Counted from the first letter of the stretch, positions 25,628-32,999 are shown. The stretch: 64,000 bases of DNA from CAYOUV01 sp963790075 (GCA_963790075.1 CAWBNG010000004.1:1178001-1242000); one strand, 5' to 3'. Numbers and translations: made by a program. The notes: a model not told the origin generated them from the letters alone.

Positions 25628-25665
25628 GAAGAAAACAGCGGCAAGAGTGACAAATGGCGTTGTTC

Positions 25666-25998
25666 TCAATCTAAAAGTGAAGCGGGGATATTCCCGCCAT
25701 TTTCAGCAATCTTCTTGAAGAGGGCTTTTCGTAGAGCTTCGTTCTTCTCTGCGCTTCCGCTTTTAAAGCTGGCATCAACACCCAGCTCTTTTGCAAGTGC
25801 GTCCCGATTGTCCCTGCTGCTGTCCGCGCCGATCAGCTTTAAAAAATCAACCACGGAAGTTCTCCATTCAAGTCCCTTGCTCCCAGCCAGCTTGTCAAGT
25901 TCGGCGGTAAGGTTAACATCCGATATGGTATTAGCACCGGGAACCAGACTTTTGATCGTTCCAATGATTTTGTTGAAGATGGTAGTAAATATGCTCAT
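25666..25998 (-). CDS. DUF3597-family protein on an integron cassette
   Basis: A 110-residue soluble protein starting at the ATG at 25998 after AAGGAG; upstream in-frame codons are ignored for that reason. It begins MSIFTTIFNKIIG and its C-terminal half (GLEWRTSVVDFLKLIGADSSRDNRDALAKELG, then KKIAENGGNIPASLL) follows the DUF3597 pattern closely. Function is unknown; relatives are small proteins with a helical C-terminal domain. It has an unusually long 5' part (217 nt) from the cassette junction at 26215, which may contain its own promoter. Confidence 0.8.
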   Translation of the reverse strand: MSIFTTIFNKIIGTIKSLVPGANTISDVNLTAELDKLAGSKGLEWRTSVVDFLKLIGADSSRDNRDALAKELGVDASFKSGSAEKNEALRKALFKKIAENGGNIPASLLD

Positions 25999-26214
25999 GT
26001 TACACTCCTTTTGGGTGATTTGTGATTTAATATCATCATACGATAAATGCTCCCCAACCGCATCCATCGACCGGGGAGTGTTAACCTCCGCCACTTGGGG
26101 GAGACTGTCAGGAGCAATTAGTGATTTGATTTGGCGGAATCTGTGTAAGAAGCGGGCAATGTAAAGTTGGCAGGGACGCAGGAAAATCCCAAGTAAGCAC
26201 GTGGCCGAATTGCA

Positions 26215-26275
26215 AGCCAACGGCTGGCGTTACCGGCGCGAGCAGAGCGAGCGTCCGGTGCACGCTTTGTTGGGC
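26215..26275 (-). other. attC site (61 bp) after the PhnE-like cassette
   Basis: On the minus strand it runs from GCCCAAC (26275-26269) to GTTGGCT (26221-26215). The arms pair imperfectly: ACAAAGCGTGCACCGG against CCGGTAACGCCAGCC. Length and symmetry are those of the classical 59-base element. It begins 24 nt after the permease stop codon. Confidence 0.82.
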
Positions 26276-26298
26276 GGCTTATTAAGATTTATGATCTC

Positions 26299-27048
26299 CT
26301 ATATTTTCTGAATTTTACGCCAAACAGCATGGGCTAATAAATCAACACTACCAATTGTAATTATACAAGCCAATATTGCGACACTGGCATTACGGAATTT
26401 TAGAACGCCAATTAATTGTTCAAGTGGATACCCAATACCACCACCACCATTGATGCCAATAATGCTGGCAATCAGCATGTTGACAGGAAAATGCTTGAGA
26501 GCTAGACCCGGGAAGTGTACTTTGAAGAGGATATCCCAGTTCAAGGACGGATGCTGTTGGGCATATTCTGAAAAAATTCCTATTAAGACTGCTGTTGAAA
26601 ACAAGGTGAGAACCAGTACACCCGCTGTGGGTCCAAAGCCAGCTAAAACGATTGCGGGAATTGTGAGAATTAACGGATGAACAGCACGGATTGCTGAAAG
26701 AATGGGCTGTAAGAGAATATTAAATCCCCTACTCCAGAATGAAGAAGGTCGAGCACTAAAGAAAGTAAACAGCATTGCAAAAACAGCGCTAATAGTCGTT
26801 GCAAGAAAAGCAATCCGAATAGTTTCCCACATTGTTGTTGCTACGATGCGATTGATCTCGCCATCAGAAAAATCCGGTTTGGATAAAGCCGTTAAGTCAT
26901 GAATGAAGCGTTCCTGAGCGCGGGGGGCAGCTATCCTCGTGAATTCCATAGTTGTTCGAAGAGAATAGACAAAGAAAGCCAAAAGACCTAACCAGAACAA
27001 AATCTTTATCCCATTTTTAATTCTGGCACCTTCTCGTTGTTTATCCAT
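26299..27048 (-). CDS. PhnE-family ABC permease on an integron cassette
   Basis: A 249-residue membrane protein with five to six helices. The MetI-like transport core is visible (ETIRIAFLATTISAVFAMLFTFFSARP), and the C-terminal GGGGIGYPLEQLIGVLKFRNASVAIL matches phosphonate permeases of the PhnE type. No ATPase or binding protein is nearby, so it cannot act as a complete importer from this locus. The ATG (27048) follows ATATGGAGC and lies about 30 nt after the cassette junction. It could combine with a chromosomal Phn-type system. Confidence 0.8.
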   Translation of the reverse strand: MDKQREGARIKNGIKILFWLGLLAFFVYSLRTTMEFTRIAAPRAQERFIHDLTALSKPDFSDGEINRIVATTMWETIRIAFLATTISAVFAMLFTFFSARPSSFWSRGFNILLQPILSAIRAVHPLILTIPAIVLAGFGPTAGVLVLTLFSTAVLIGIFSEYAQQHPSLNWDILFKVHFPGLALKHFPVNMLIASIIGINGGGGIGYPLEQLIGVLKFRNASVAILACIITIGSVDLLAHAVWRKIQKI

Positions 27049-27072
27049 TTATGCTCCATATACTTATCAGCC

Positions 27073-27202
27073 GCCCAACGGCTTGCGTTACCCGTAGGTG
27101 GGTGGGACGAGACGAAGCTGATTTGACGAAAAATGTTCGAGCACAAAATCAACTCCTTTTGGCGGTGCAAATCCCACCTGTCGGGTGCACGCTGTGTTAG
27201 GC
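27073..27202 (-). other. attC site (130 bp) after the first cassette
   Basis: On the minus strand it runs from GCCTAAC (27202-27196) to GTTGGGC (27079-27073), matching RYYYAAC...GTTRRRY. The arms GCGTGCACCCGACAGGTGGGA and CCCACCTACGGGTAACGC pair imperfectly with unpaired bases, as in working attC hairpins. The first core contains the TAA stop of the upstream gene. Confidence 0.85.
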
Positions 27203-27673
27203 AGCTTGACCGCGAAGCCAATCGAAAGTAATTTCCCGGACTTCACCAAGACCGACTTTAAGTTGAATTGCCCTTAGTAAAATAAACACAAAGGCGCCAA
27301 GGATTCCCATTGCCATATCTTGCATGGTGTTCGCAAGGCTGATTTGTACATTGGTGCCGAATAATTGGTCAAACGTGAATTCGCCAAATTCCCAGAAAAC
27401 AGCCGCGGTAGCTGTCAGGCTGCCAATTAGCAGAAGCTCCAGAGTGGCGACGCGGCTTTTCTTGATAAACTCACGGGGTAATAATTGGAAGCATCGAGAA
27501 ATGAAGAAAGCGATTGCCAGACCGCCGCAGAAATGCATGGGAATATCGGTGGGAGGCCAGATCTCATACGCATGGAGAACGCGACTCAAAAACAAATGTG
27601 TGCTGAATGCCAACAATGGCACCCAGCCTCCAATTTTGATGGCTTTCCATAACATTTTCAATGATCTCCTCAT
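27197..27673 (-). CDS. YjdF/DUF2238-like membrane protein on the first integron cassette
   Basis: A 158-residue protein with four to five helices. The start at 27673 follows GGAG by 6 nt; a TTG 12 nt upstream is less likely. Signatures are DIPMHFCGGLAIAFFISR and VFWEFGEFTFDQLFG, followed by DMAMGILGAFVFILL, typical of the DUF2238/YjdF membrane family with conserved His, Glu and Asp facing the membrane. Function is unknown. The TAA stop lies inside the attC core GCCTAAC. It is the cassette next to attI, so it should be the most strongly expressed one. Confidence 0.8.
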   Translation of the reverse strand: MRRSLKMLWKAIKIGGWVPLLAFSTHLFLSRVLHAYEIWPPTDIPMHFCGGLAIAFFISRCFQLLPREFIKKSRVATLELLLIGSLTATAAVFWEFGEFTFDQLFGTNVQISLANTMQDMAMGILGAFVFILLRAIQLKVGLGEVREITFDWLRGQAA

Positions 27674-27689
27674 CTTTTTCTCCAAAGCT

Positions 27690-27823
27690 GCCTAACTAGT
27701 GATTAAGCGGATTGCATAACGGCTTATAGACGATCCGCATAATCACCTAATTAATTAGGTAGTTATGCGGAATTGTATTAAAATCAGTATGAGAAAATTA
27801 TAGCACCAATCAGGAGGGAGACC
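27690..27823. other. attI-like recombination region
   Basis: The core on the minus strand is GTTAGGC (27696-27690), exactly where the first cassette joins. Between it and the integrase start lie repeated GCATAAC/GTTATGC elements and a 36-bp palindrome. This is the position of attI in known integrons, where cassettes are inserted. Confidence 0.7.
27735..27770. promoter_or_regulatory. 36-bp palindrome upstream of the integrase gene
   Basis: The outer arms are CCGCATAA and TTATGCGG; the centre is the perfect 16-bp palindrome ACCTAATTAATTAGGT. It ends about 54 nt before the integrase start, just upstream of a possible TTGTAT -35 (27773-27778). It may be an operator for the integrase or an integrase-binding repeat of attI. 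Confidence 0.5.
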
Positions 27824-28789
27824 ATGGACCCAAAACCGAAGAAATTGCTCGATCGGGTGCGCGACGTTTTACGTGCGAAACATTATTCTTATCGCACCGA
27901 ACAATCTTACGTCGATTGGATCAAACGCTTCATTATCTTTCACGGGCGTCGTCATCCCCAAGAACTGGGTACTGAAGAAGTGGAAACCTATATCGCTTAC
28001 CTGGCGAATCAGCGTAAGGTTTCCGCCTCTACCCAAAATCAAGCCTTGAGCGCTATATCGTTTATGTATAAGTATGTTCTCAAAACTGAGATGGCTCTTC
28101 CGTTCGCATCCATCCGAGCTAACCGCCCCAAACGCCTGCCAACTGTCCTTTCGCACCAGGAAGCGCTGGCAGTGATTTCTCGGATGAGCGGCGTCCCACA
28201 GGTTGTCGCCAAACTGCTGTATGGCAGCGGTTTGCGCATCACGGAATGTCTACGCCTACGCGTTAAGGATTTGGATTTTGCCAATTCGCAGATTTTTGTC
28301 CGGGACGGAAAGGGGGAAAATGACCGTGTCACCATTTTACCCGAAGCATTGATCCCGGTTCTAAAAAAACAACTGGAGGCTGTCCAGGTTTTGCACCAAA
28401 CAGATCTCCGGGAGGGGTTTGGTGAAGTCTCTCTTCCCTATGCCCTTGCAAAAAAATATCCAAACGCTCCAAAAGAGTTTGGATGGCAATTTATTTTTCC
28501 GGCCTCGAACCGCTCGATTGACCCGTATTCCCGGCGGACCAGGCGCCATCATCTGGATGTTTCTGTGATCCAAAAAGCTGTTCGCAATGCAGCTCGCCTT
28601 GCCAAAATTCCTAAACCTGTCTCTCCCCACACCTTCCGTCACTCCTTCGCCACCCACCTGCTCGAAAACGGCTATGACATCCGCACCGTGCAGGAATTGC
28701 TGGGCCACAAGGACGTCAAGACCACCATGATCTATACTCACGTCCTGCAGCGTGGCGCCGCCGCGGTCCGCAGCCCGCTGGATGAGTGA
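27824..28789 (+). CDS. intI: Integron integrase
   Basis: A 321-residue tyrosine recombinase with an AGGAGGG site before the ATG. Catalytic residues are visible: arginine in YGSGLRITE, lysine in DGKGENDR, the H-x-x-R of PHTFRHSFATHLLENG, histidine in LLGHKDVKTT and the nucleophilic tyrosine in MIYTHV. The insertion ALAKKYPNAPKEFGWQFIFPAS, with its conserved KYP...W..IFPAS, is the additional domain found only in integron integrases. The C-terminus ends VRSPLDE, as in IntI proteins. It is divergent from the cassette genes and should catalyse attI x attC and attC x attC exchange. Confidence 0.93.
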   Translation: MDPKPKKLLDRVRDVLRAKHYSYRTEQSYVDWIKRFIIFHGRRHPQELGTEEVETYIAYLANQRKVSASTQNQALSAISFMYKYVLKTEMALPFASIRANRPKRLPTVLSHQEALAVISRMSGVPQVVAKLLYGSGLRITECLRLRVKDLDFANSQIFVRDGKGENDRVTILPEALIPVLKKQLEAVQVLHQTDLREGFGEVSLPYALAKKYPNAPKEFGWQFIFPASNRSIDPYSRRTRRHHLDVSVIQKAVRNAARLAKIPKPVSPHTFRHSFATHLLENGYDIRTVQELLGHKDVKTTMIYTHVLQRGAAAVRSPLDE

Positions 28790-28861
28790 TCGAGGATTAA
28801 TTGCGACCAACCCTCCCCTGTGGAAACGACCCGAATCCGCACGCAACTGCTGTTTAAACCA

Positions 28862-28892
28862 CGAAGCGCCGGTCGCTTTCCCCGGCGCTTCG
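28862..28892. terminator. Hairpin between convergent intI and dodecin genes
   Basis: CGAAGCGCCGG (28862-28872) pairs perfectly with CCGGCGCTTCG (28882-28892), 11 bp. It is not followed by a long T run on either strand, but its place between convergent genes suggests a shared terminator. Confidence 0.5.
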
Positions 28893-28900
28893 CTCGCTCT

Positions 28901-29113
28901 TCAATCGGCTTTGTACTTGAAGGATACTTTCACCTTGACCCGGTAGGCGCTGATCTTGCCGTTTTCGATCTGCAGGTCCTGTTCGACCACTTCCGCAATC
29001 CGCAGGTCTTTCAGGCTCTTGGCCGCCATCTCCACCGTCGCGGCTGCCGCTTTCTCCCACAATTCGGTGCTGGTTCCAACCAGTTCGATGACTTTGTATA
29101 CGCTTTCTGCCAT
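28901..29113 (-). CDS. Dodecin flavin-binding protein
   Basis: A 70-residue protein starting at the ATG at 29113, which follows AAAGGAG; an upstream in-frame extension is not used. The sequence VYKVIELVGTSTELWEKAAAATVEMAAKSLKDLRIAEVVEQDL and the tail YRVKVKVSFKY match bacterial dodecins, small proteins that assemble into a 12-mer storing flavin. The gene lies between the integron and pnp. Confidence 0.92.
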   Translation of the reverse strand: MAESVYKVIELVGTSTELWEKAAAATVEMAAKSLKDLRIAEVVEQDLQIENGKISAYRVKVKVSFKYKAD

Positions 29114-29255
29114 TTGAAGCTCCTTTCGAGGAATAACAAGGCATTTCGACATTAAAAGTATAGCATGAGCGCCAATGTGCCCTGCGCGCGCCCTTCAGCA
29201 ACCGGGAATCTCCTGCCCTTAGAGCTAAAATCGTTGGGAGAGAAGCTTGTGTTAA

Positions 29256-29290
29256 ATAAAAAGGACCCGGGTTCGTTCGAACCCGGGTCC
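29256..29290 (-). terminator. Intrinsic terminator of pnp
   Basis: On the minus strand GGACCCGGGTTCG pairs perfectly with CGAACCCGGGTCC (13 bp), followed by TTTTTATTT. It lies 12 nt past the pnp stop. Confidence 0.85.
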
Positions 29291-29302
29291 CGCTGCCTGT
29301 GC

Positions 29303-31528
29303 TTATCTGCGTCCGCGATTGTCGTTGCGGTTGTCCCTGCCGCCGCGGCCACCAGAGCGATTCCCGCCCCCCGACCGGCTTCCGCCGCGCGGGCGATCGT
29401 GCTCGCGCGCTTCTTCGGCCGTCCAGCCTTCAAGTACAGCCTGGCGTGACAGCCGGATCTTGCCCATCGGGTCGATATCGATCACCATCACGGTGATCTC
29501 CTCACCCAGGCGGGCCACATCTTCGACTTTTTCGATGCGCTCGGAGGCCAGCTGCGAGATGTGCACCATGCCGTCCGTGCCGGGCAGGATTTGGACGAAA
29601 GCGCCGAAGTCGGTCGTGCGTACCACCTTGCCGGTGTAGATGCGCCCGATCTCCGGGGTTTCGGTCAGGGCTTCGATGCGCTCCTTGGCGATGCGCGCGC
29701 TCTCGCCGTCGACAGCCGCGATGTAGATCGTGCCGTCTTCCTGGATATCGATCTTGGCGCCGGATTCGTCCTGGATGCTGCGGATGATCTTGCCGCCCGG
29801 GCCGATCACCGCCCCGATCTTGTCGACCGGGATCTTGACCGTGGTGATGCGCGGGGCGTGCGGCTTGAGTTCCGGCCGCGGCGTGGCGATCACTTCCAGC
29901 ATCTTACCCAGGATGAAGAGCCGTGCCTGGTGAGCCTGTTCCAGCGCCTGGGCCATGATCTGGCTGCTCAGGCCGCCGATCTTGATGTCCATTTGCAGGG
30001 CGGTGATGCCTTGTTCGGTCCCGGCGACTTTGAAATCCATGTCGCCCAGGTGGTCCTCGGTGCCCTGGATGTCGGTCAGGATCTGGTATTTATCGCCTTC
30101 CTTGACCAGACCCATGGCGATGCCCGCCACCGGAGCCATGATCGGCACACCGGTGTCCATCAGTGCCAGGGTCGAGCCGCAGACGGAGGCCATCGAGGTC
30201 GAGCCGTTGGACGACAGCACCTCCGAGACCAGCCGCATGGCGTAGGGGAAGGACTCTTCGGCCGGGATGACCGGTTCGAGCGCTCGCTCGGCCAGCATTC
30301 CGTGCCCGATTTCACGCCGGGACTGTCCGCGCATCGGGCGGACTTCGCCGACCGAGAAGGGTGGGAAGTTGTAATGGTGCATGTAGCGTTTCGAATCCTG
30401 CGGGGTCAGGTTGTCGAGCTCCTGGGCTTCGCTCAGCGTACCGAGCGTAGCCAGGGTCAGCACCTGGGTTTCCCCGCGCGTGAACAACCCGGAACCGTGG
30501 GCTCGCGGGCTGATGCCGACCTCGCACCAGATCGGACGGATCTCATCCGGGGCGCGGCCATCGGGTCGTTTGCCCAGGTTCAGGATGCGCTCGCGCACCA
30601 CTTGTTTTTCGGTTTCCTGGAAGGCGTTCTTGATGTCCGCTTTGGAGGGTACGCTGGCCGGGTCTGCACTTTCAGGGCTCAATTCGGTGATCAACGTATC
30701 CCGCAGGGCATCCATGCCGTTGTAAAACTCTTCTTTGCTGAGCGGCTTGTCGAGCAGTTCGTTCATCGGACCGCTTAAGCGCTCGAAGACTTTACGCTGG
30801 AATTCCGGATCCGGCAGGCTGATGATCGGTTCGGATTTGGGCTTGCCGATCTCGTTTCGCATTTTTTCCTGTAGATCGATCAGCGGCTGGATCGATTTGT
30901 GACCCAGCTCCAGGGCCGCGACCATCACGTCTTCGGGTACCTGGTCCGCGCCGCATTCGACCATCAGGATCGCATCGCGCGTTCCGGCCAGGCGCAGGTC
31001 GAGATCGGATTGATCGATTTCCTGGAAGGTCGGATTGACAACCAGTTCGCCGTTGACCCGCCCAATACGCACTGCGCCGACCGGTCCACCCCAGGGGATG
31101 TCGGAAATGGTGATGGCGGTCGAGGCGGCGTTGATCGCCAGGATATCGATCGGGATCTCGCCGTCGGATGAGAGCGAGTACATGATCACCTGGATGTCAT
31201 TGCGCATCCCGTCCGGGAAGAGGGGGCGCAGCGGCCGGTCGGTCAGGCGTGAGATCAGGATCGCATCTGCACCGGGCCGTCCCTCACGGCGGAAGAACGA
31301 ACCGGGAATGCGTCCGCCGGCATACATGCGCTCTTCATAATCCACGCTCAGCGGCAGGAAATCGATCCCCTCGCGTGCGGTCTTGGACATGGTGGCTGCA
31401 GCCAGAAGCAGGGTGTCACCCTGACGAATGGTGACGGAACCGTTAGCCTGGCCGGCGAGCTTACCGGTTTCAATGGTAATTTCGCGGCTGCCCACGGTCG
31501 TGGAGTAGCTTTTTACTTCGGGTATCAT
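29303..31528 (-). CDS. pnp: Polyribonucleotide nucleotidyltransferase (PNPase)
   Basis: A 741-residue PNPase with the full domain order: first RNase PH domain, helical linker, second RNase PH domain with the catalytic GTEDHLGDMDFKVAGTEQGITALQMD, KH domain (DKIGAVIGPGGKIIRSIQ) and S1 domain (GRIYTGKVVRTTDFGAFVQILPGTDGMVHISQL). A C-terminal tail of about 30 residues is rich in arginine and glycine (GGSRSGGGNRSGGRGGRD), resembling RGG RNA-binding tails. It degrades RNA from the 3' end using phosphate. The gene follows rpsO, the usual order, but a terminator lies between them. AGGAG precedes the ATG. Confidence 0.95.
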   Translation of the reverse strand: MIPEVKSYSTTVGSREITIETGKLAGQANGSVTIRQGDTLLLAAATMSKTAREGIDFLPLSVDYEERMYAGGRIPGSFFRREGRPGADAILISRLTDRPLRPLFPDGMRNDIQVIMYSLSSDGEIPIDILAINAASTAITISDIPWGGPVGAVRIGRVNGELVVNPTFQEIDQSDLDLRLAGTRDAILMVECGADQVPEDVMVAALELGHKSIQPLIDLQEKMRNEIGKPKSEPIISLPDPEFQRKVFERLSGPMNELLDKPLSKEEFYNGMDALRDTLITELSPESADPASVPSKADIKNAFQETEKQVVRERILNLGKRPDGRAPDEIRPIWCEVGISPRAHGSGLFTRGETQVLTLATLGTLSEAQELDNLTPQDSKRYMHHYNFPPFSVGEVRPMRGQSRREIGHGMLAERALEPVIPAEESFPYAMRLVSEVLSSNGSTSMASVCGSTLALMDTGVPIMAPVAGIAMGLVKEGDKYQILTDIQGTEDHLGDMDFKVAGTEQGITALQMDIKIGGLSSQIMAQALEQAHQARLFILGKMLEVIATPRPELKPHAPRITTVKIPVDKIGAVIGPGGKIIRSIQDESGAKIDIQEDGTIYIAAVDGESARIAKERIEALTETPEIGRIYTGKVVRTTDFGAFVQILPGTDGMVHISQLASERIEKVEDVARLGEEITVMVIDIDPMGKIRLSRQAVLEGWTAEEAREHDRPRGGSRSGGGNRSGGRGGRDNRNDNRGRR

Positions 31529-31644
31529 ACTTTTCTCCTGAATATTCCCCGCTCGGTCAGGGACTGAAAGGCAGCGATAACAGTTTTATGATTTGTGTAT
31601 GGCGTTATCGGCACTTTTCAATTCCCAACCGGCGGATGACATAT

Positions 31645-31678
31645 AAAAAGAGTAGATGGGCGATAAGCCCACCTACTC
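31645..31678 (-). terminator. Intrinsic terminator of rpsO
   Basis: On the minus strand GAGTAGGTGGGC pairs with GCCCATCTACTC around a TTATC loop and is followed by TTTTT. It sits 18 nt past the rpsO stop, so pnp needs read-through or its own promoter. Confidence 0.85.
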
Positions 31679-31695
31679 GGGTTGAACCATTGGGC

Positions 31696-31968
31696 TTACT
31701 TGCGGCGCAGGCTCAACCGTTCGGTCACTTCGAGGTAACGCTGGTATTCGATCTTGCGCAGATATGCCAGCAGGCGGCGGCGTCGACCGACCAGCTTGAG
31801 CAGCCCACGGCGACAGGATTCGTCGTGTTTGTTGGCCCGCAGGTGCTCGGTGAGCTGACTGATGCGGGAGGTCAGAATGGCGATCTGCACTTCCGGCGAC
31901 CCCGTATCCGTGTCATGGCGGTGGTAGTCGTCAATGACCTTGCTTTTTACTTCCTTATCGAGCGGCAT
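31696..31968 (-). CDS. rpsO: 30S ribosomal protein S15
   Basis: A 90-residue protein of standard S15 length with its signatures HRHDTDTGSPEVQIAILTSRISQLTEHLRANKHD and the C-terminal RRGLLKLVGRRRRLLAYLRK. It binds 16S rRNA in the platform of the small subunit. It has its own promoter and a structured 5' leader. Confidence 0.97.
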   Translation of the reverse strand: MPLDKEVKSKVIDDYHRHDTDTGSPEVQIAILTSRISQLTEHLRANKHDESCRRGLLKLVGRRRRLLAYLRKIEYQRYLEVTERLSLRRK

Positions 31969-32044
31969 GACGTATGCTTCCTTTCTGAGATTTATTGCAG
32001 GTCTCCGTGCCCGTAGCCGAAACCACAGACAGGACCAGTCACGG
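31969..32044 (-). promoter_or_regulatory. Structured 5' leader of rpsO
   Basis: From the predicted start near 32043 the RNA begins with a foldable segment whose outer arms CCGTG and CACGG (32044-32040, 32009-32005) enclose about 30 nt. The start codon follows about 37 nt later. S15 commonly represses its own translation by binding such leaders; here this is inference only. Confidence 0.4.
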
Positions 32045-32049
32045 CTTGG

Positions 32050-32077
32050 ATTATACCAGAAAAAGGAAGTGCGGCAA
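32050..32077 (-). promoter_or_regulatory. Promoter of rpsO
   Basis: On the minus strand TTGCCG (32077-32072), a 16-nt spacer and TATAAT (32055-32050) preceded by TGG, an extended -10. Confidence 0.6.
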
Positions 32078-32116
32078 ATGTCCTGGCGGCGAAGGTCGTG
32101 CGCGATCAGGAGTATT

Positions 32117-32656
32117 TTATTCTTCGCTCGGTTGCGGTTCCTCGCTGGGAGGCGGGTTGTCTTTGTCGGGCAGGATTTCGGCGATCAAATGGATGTGGTT
32201 TTTATTGATGATCAACATGCTGGACCGGATAGTCAACTTGGGGTTTAGCATGAAGATTGCGGTGGCGTTGGTCAGGGGGATGAAGTGTTCGGGCCGGTCG
32301 ATCAATATACGTTCTATGTCGAGCCGGTCGGTATGATGGATCATACCCTGGATCTCGAAGCGCGGCAGATTGATTGCGATCGGATAAATATGACGCGTCG
32401 CCCGGCGAAAGATGCTTTTTTGGGTCATATCTTGTGAGATGGGCCGGGCAAAGAGGATCGAACTTTTTTCGATACAGGCATCCAGCATTTTGGCAGGCGG
32501 AGGACCGCCAATATTAAGCAGGCGTATAATGCGGGCTTCGGTCATCATCAGGCTGGATTCCTCCTGGTTGTTGAGCAGGTCACTCAACCGTTCACCGCGC
32601 GTATCGACATACCCGTGTAGAATATGGTCGGCAGCGAACAATTCGCATTCTATCAT
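32117..32656 (-). CDS. Conserved-looking soluble protein of unknown function
   Basis: A protein of about 179 residues, read from the ATG at 32656; a GTG 15 nt upstream is also possible. No signal or membrane segment is visible. It alternates hydrophobic and charged stretches (FAADHILHGYVDTRGERLSDLLN, TRHIYPIAINLPRFEIQGMIHH, IDRPEHFIPLTNATAIFML) and ends in a Pro/Glu tail. The beta-rich pattern with two similar halves suggests a small ligand or nucleotide-independent binding fold. I do not recognise the family with confidence. Confidence 0.55.
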   Translation of the reverse strand: MIECELFAADHILHGYVDTRGERLSDLLNNQEESSLMMTEARIIRLLNIGGPPPAKMLDACIEKSSILFARPISQDMTQKSIFRRATRHIYPIAINLPRFEIQGMIHHTDRLDIERILIDRPEHFIPLTNATAIFMLNPKLTIRSSMLIINKNHIHLIAEILPDKDNPPPSEEPQPSEE

Positions 32657-32999
32657 TGACACGGAGCACACTCTTTCTACCGGGCAGGGCTATCCGGTTA
32701 ATTTTGTGTCTTGGCAATCGCATTCTCCGGCGGTTTTGCACTTGGTCTGAAACGCCTTTGGCGGGTTGGAGACCAACAGGTCTATTTTACAACAAAAACC
32801 AATGCGCATATCCAGCCGGTTGCTATAAATATGCATGCTTGACAGGTTGAAGCTGCTGCTGACGCCGAATTAGCCGCTGGGCAGCCTGGTCAAATATTCG
32901 ATCCGCCTAAACGTTAACCCATTGTTGACATTCAATTAAGCTGTTGTTTATCTTTTTCGGGTAATATAAACTCAGATGATACAGAAAGGAGGACGCTTA
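32657..32999. other. Intergenic stretch with possible promoter
   Basis: No gene is visible. Near its right end TTGTTT (32943-32948), a 16-nt spacer and TATAAA (32965-32970) may form the promoter of the small gene at 33000. A TTGACA at 32925-32930 has no partner at the right distance. Confidence 0.35.

Larger units (their letters stand above)
25097..25665. other. Non-coding stretch with several hairpins inside the cassette array
   Basis: No convincing gene lies here. It holds an inverted repeat AGCGGGGCGA/TCGCCCCGCT (about 25105-25155), GGTGTGG/CCACACC (about 25273-25317), a terminator-like hairpin (25499-25527) and a perfect 14-bp stem (25587-25627). It is the unusually long 3' part of the DUF3597 cassette, or the remains of lost cassettes. 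Confidence 0.5.
24120..28789. mobile_element. Integron: integrase, attI region and four-gene cassette array
   Basis: An IntI-type integrase (27824-28789, plus strand) lies beside an attI-like region (27690-27823) and an array of genes all on the opposite strand. Going away from attI the order is YjdF/DUF2238-like, attC, PhnE-like permease, attC, DUF3597 protein, degenerate attC, Sir2, attC remnant. The gene directions, the core sites GTTRRRY/RYYYAAC and the imperfect palindromes between them are the defining layout of an integron. The array looks AT-richer than the flanks and breaks an otherwise housekeeping region. The right boundary is the integrase end; the left boundary is where similarity to attC fades. 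Confidence 0.85.

Noticed and set aside
24197..28789. Possible phage or transposon island instead of an integron
   Set aside because: No phage or transposase genes occur, and the integrase domain plus attC layout fits an integron specifically.
29561..30778. 405-codon plus-strand frame opposite pnp
   Set aside because: Composition-driven antisense frame; pnp motifs on the minus strand are complete.
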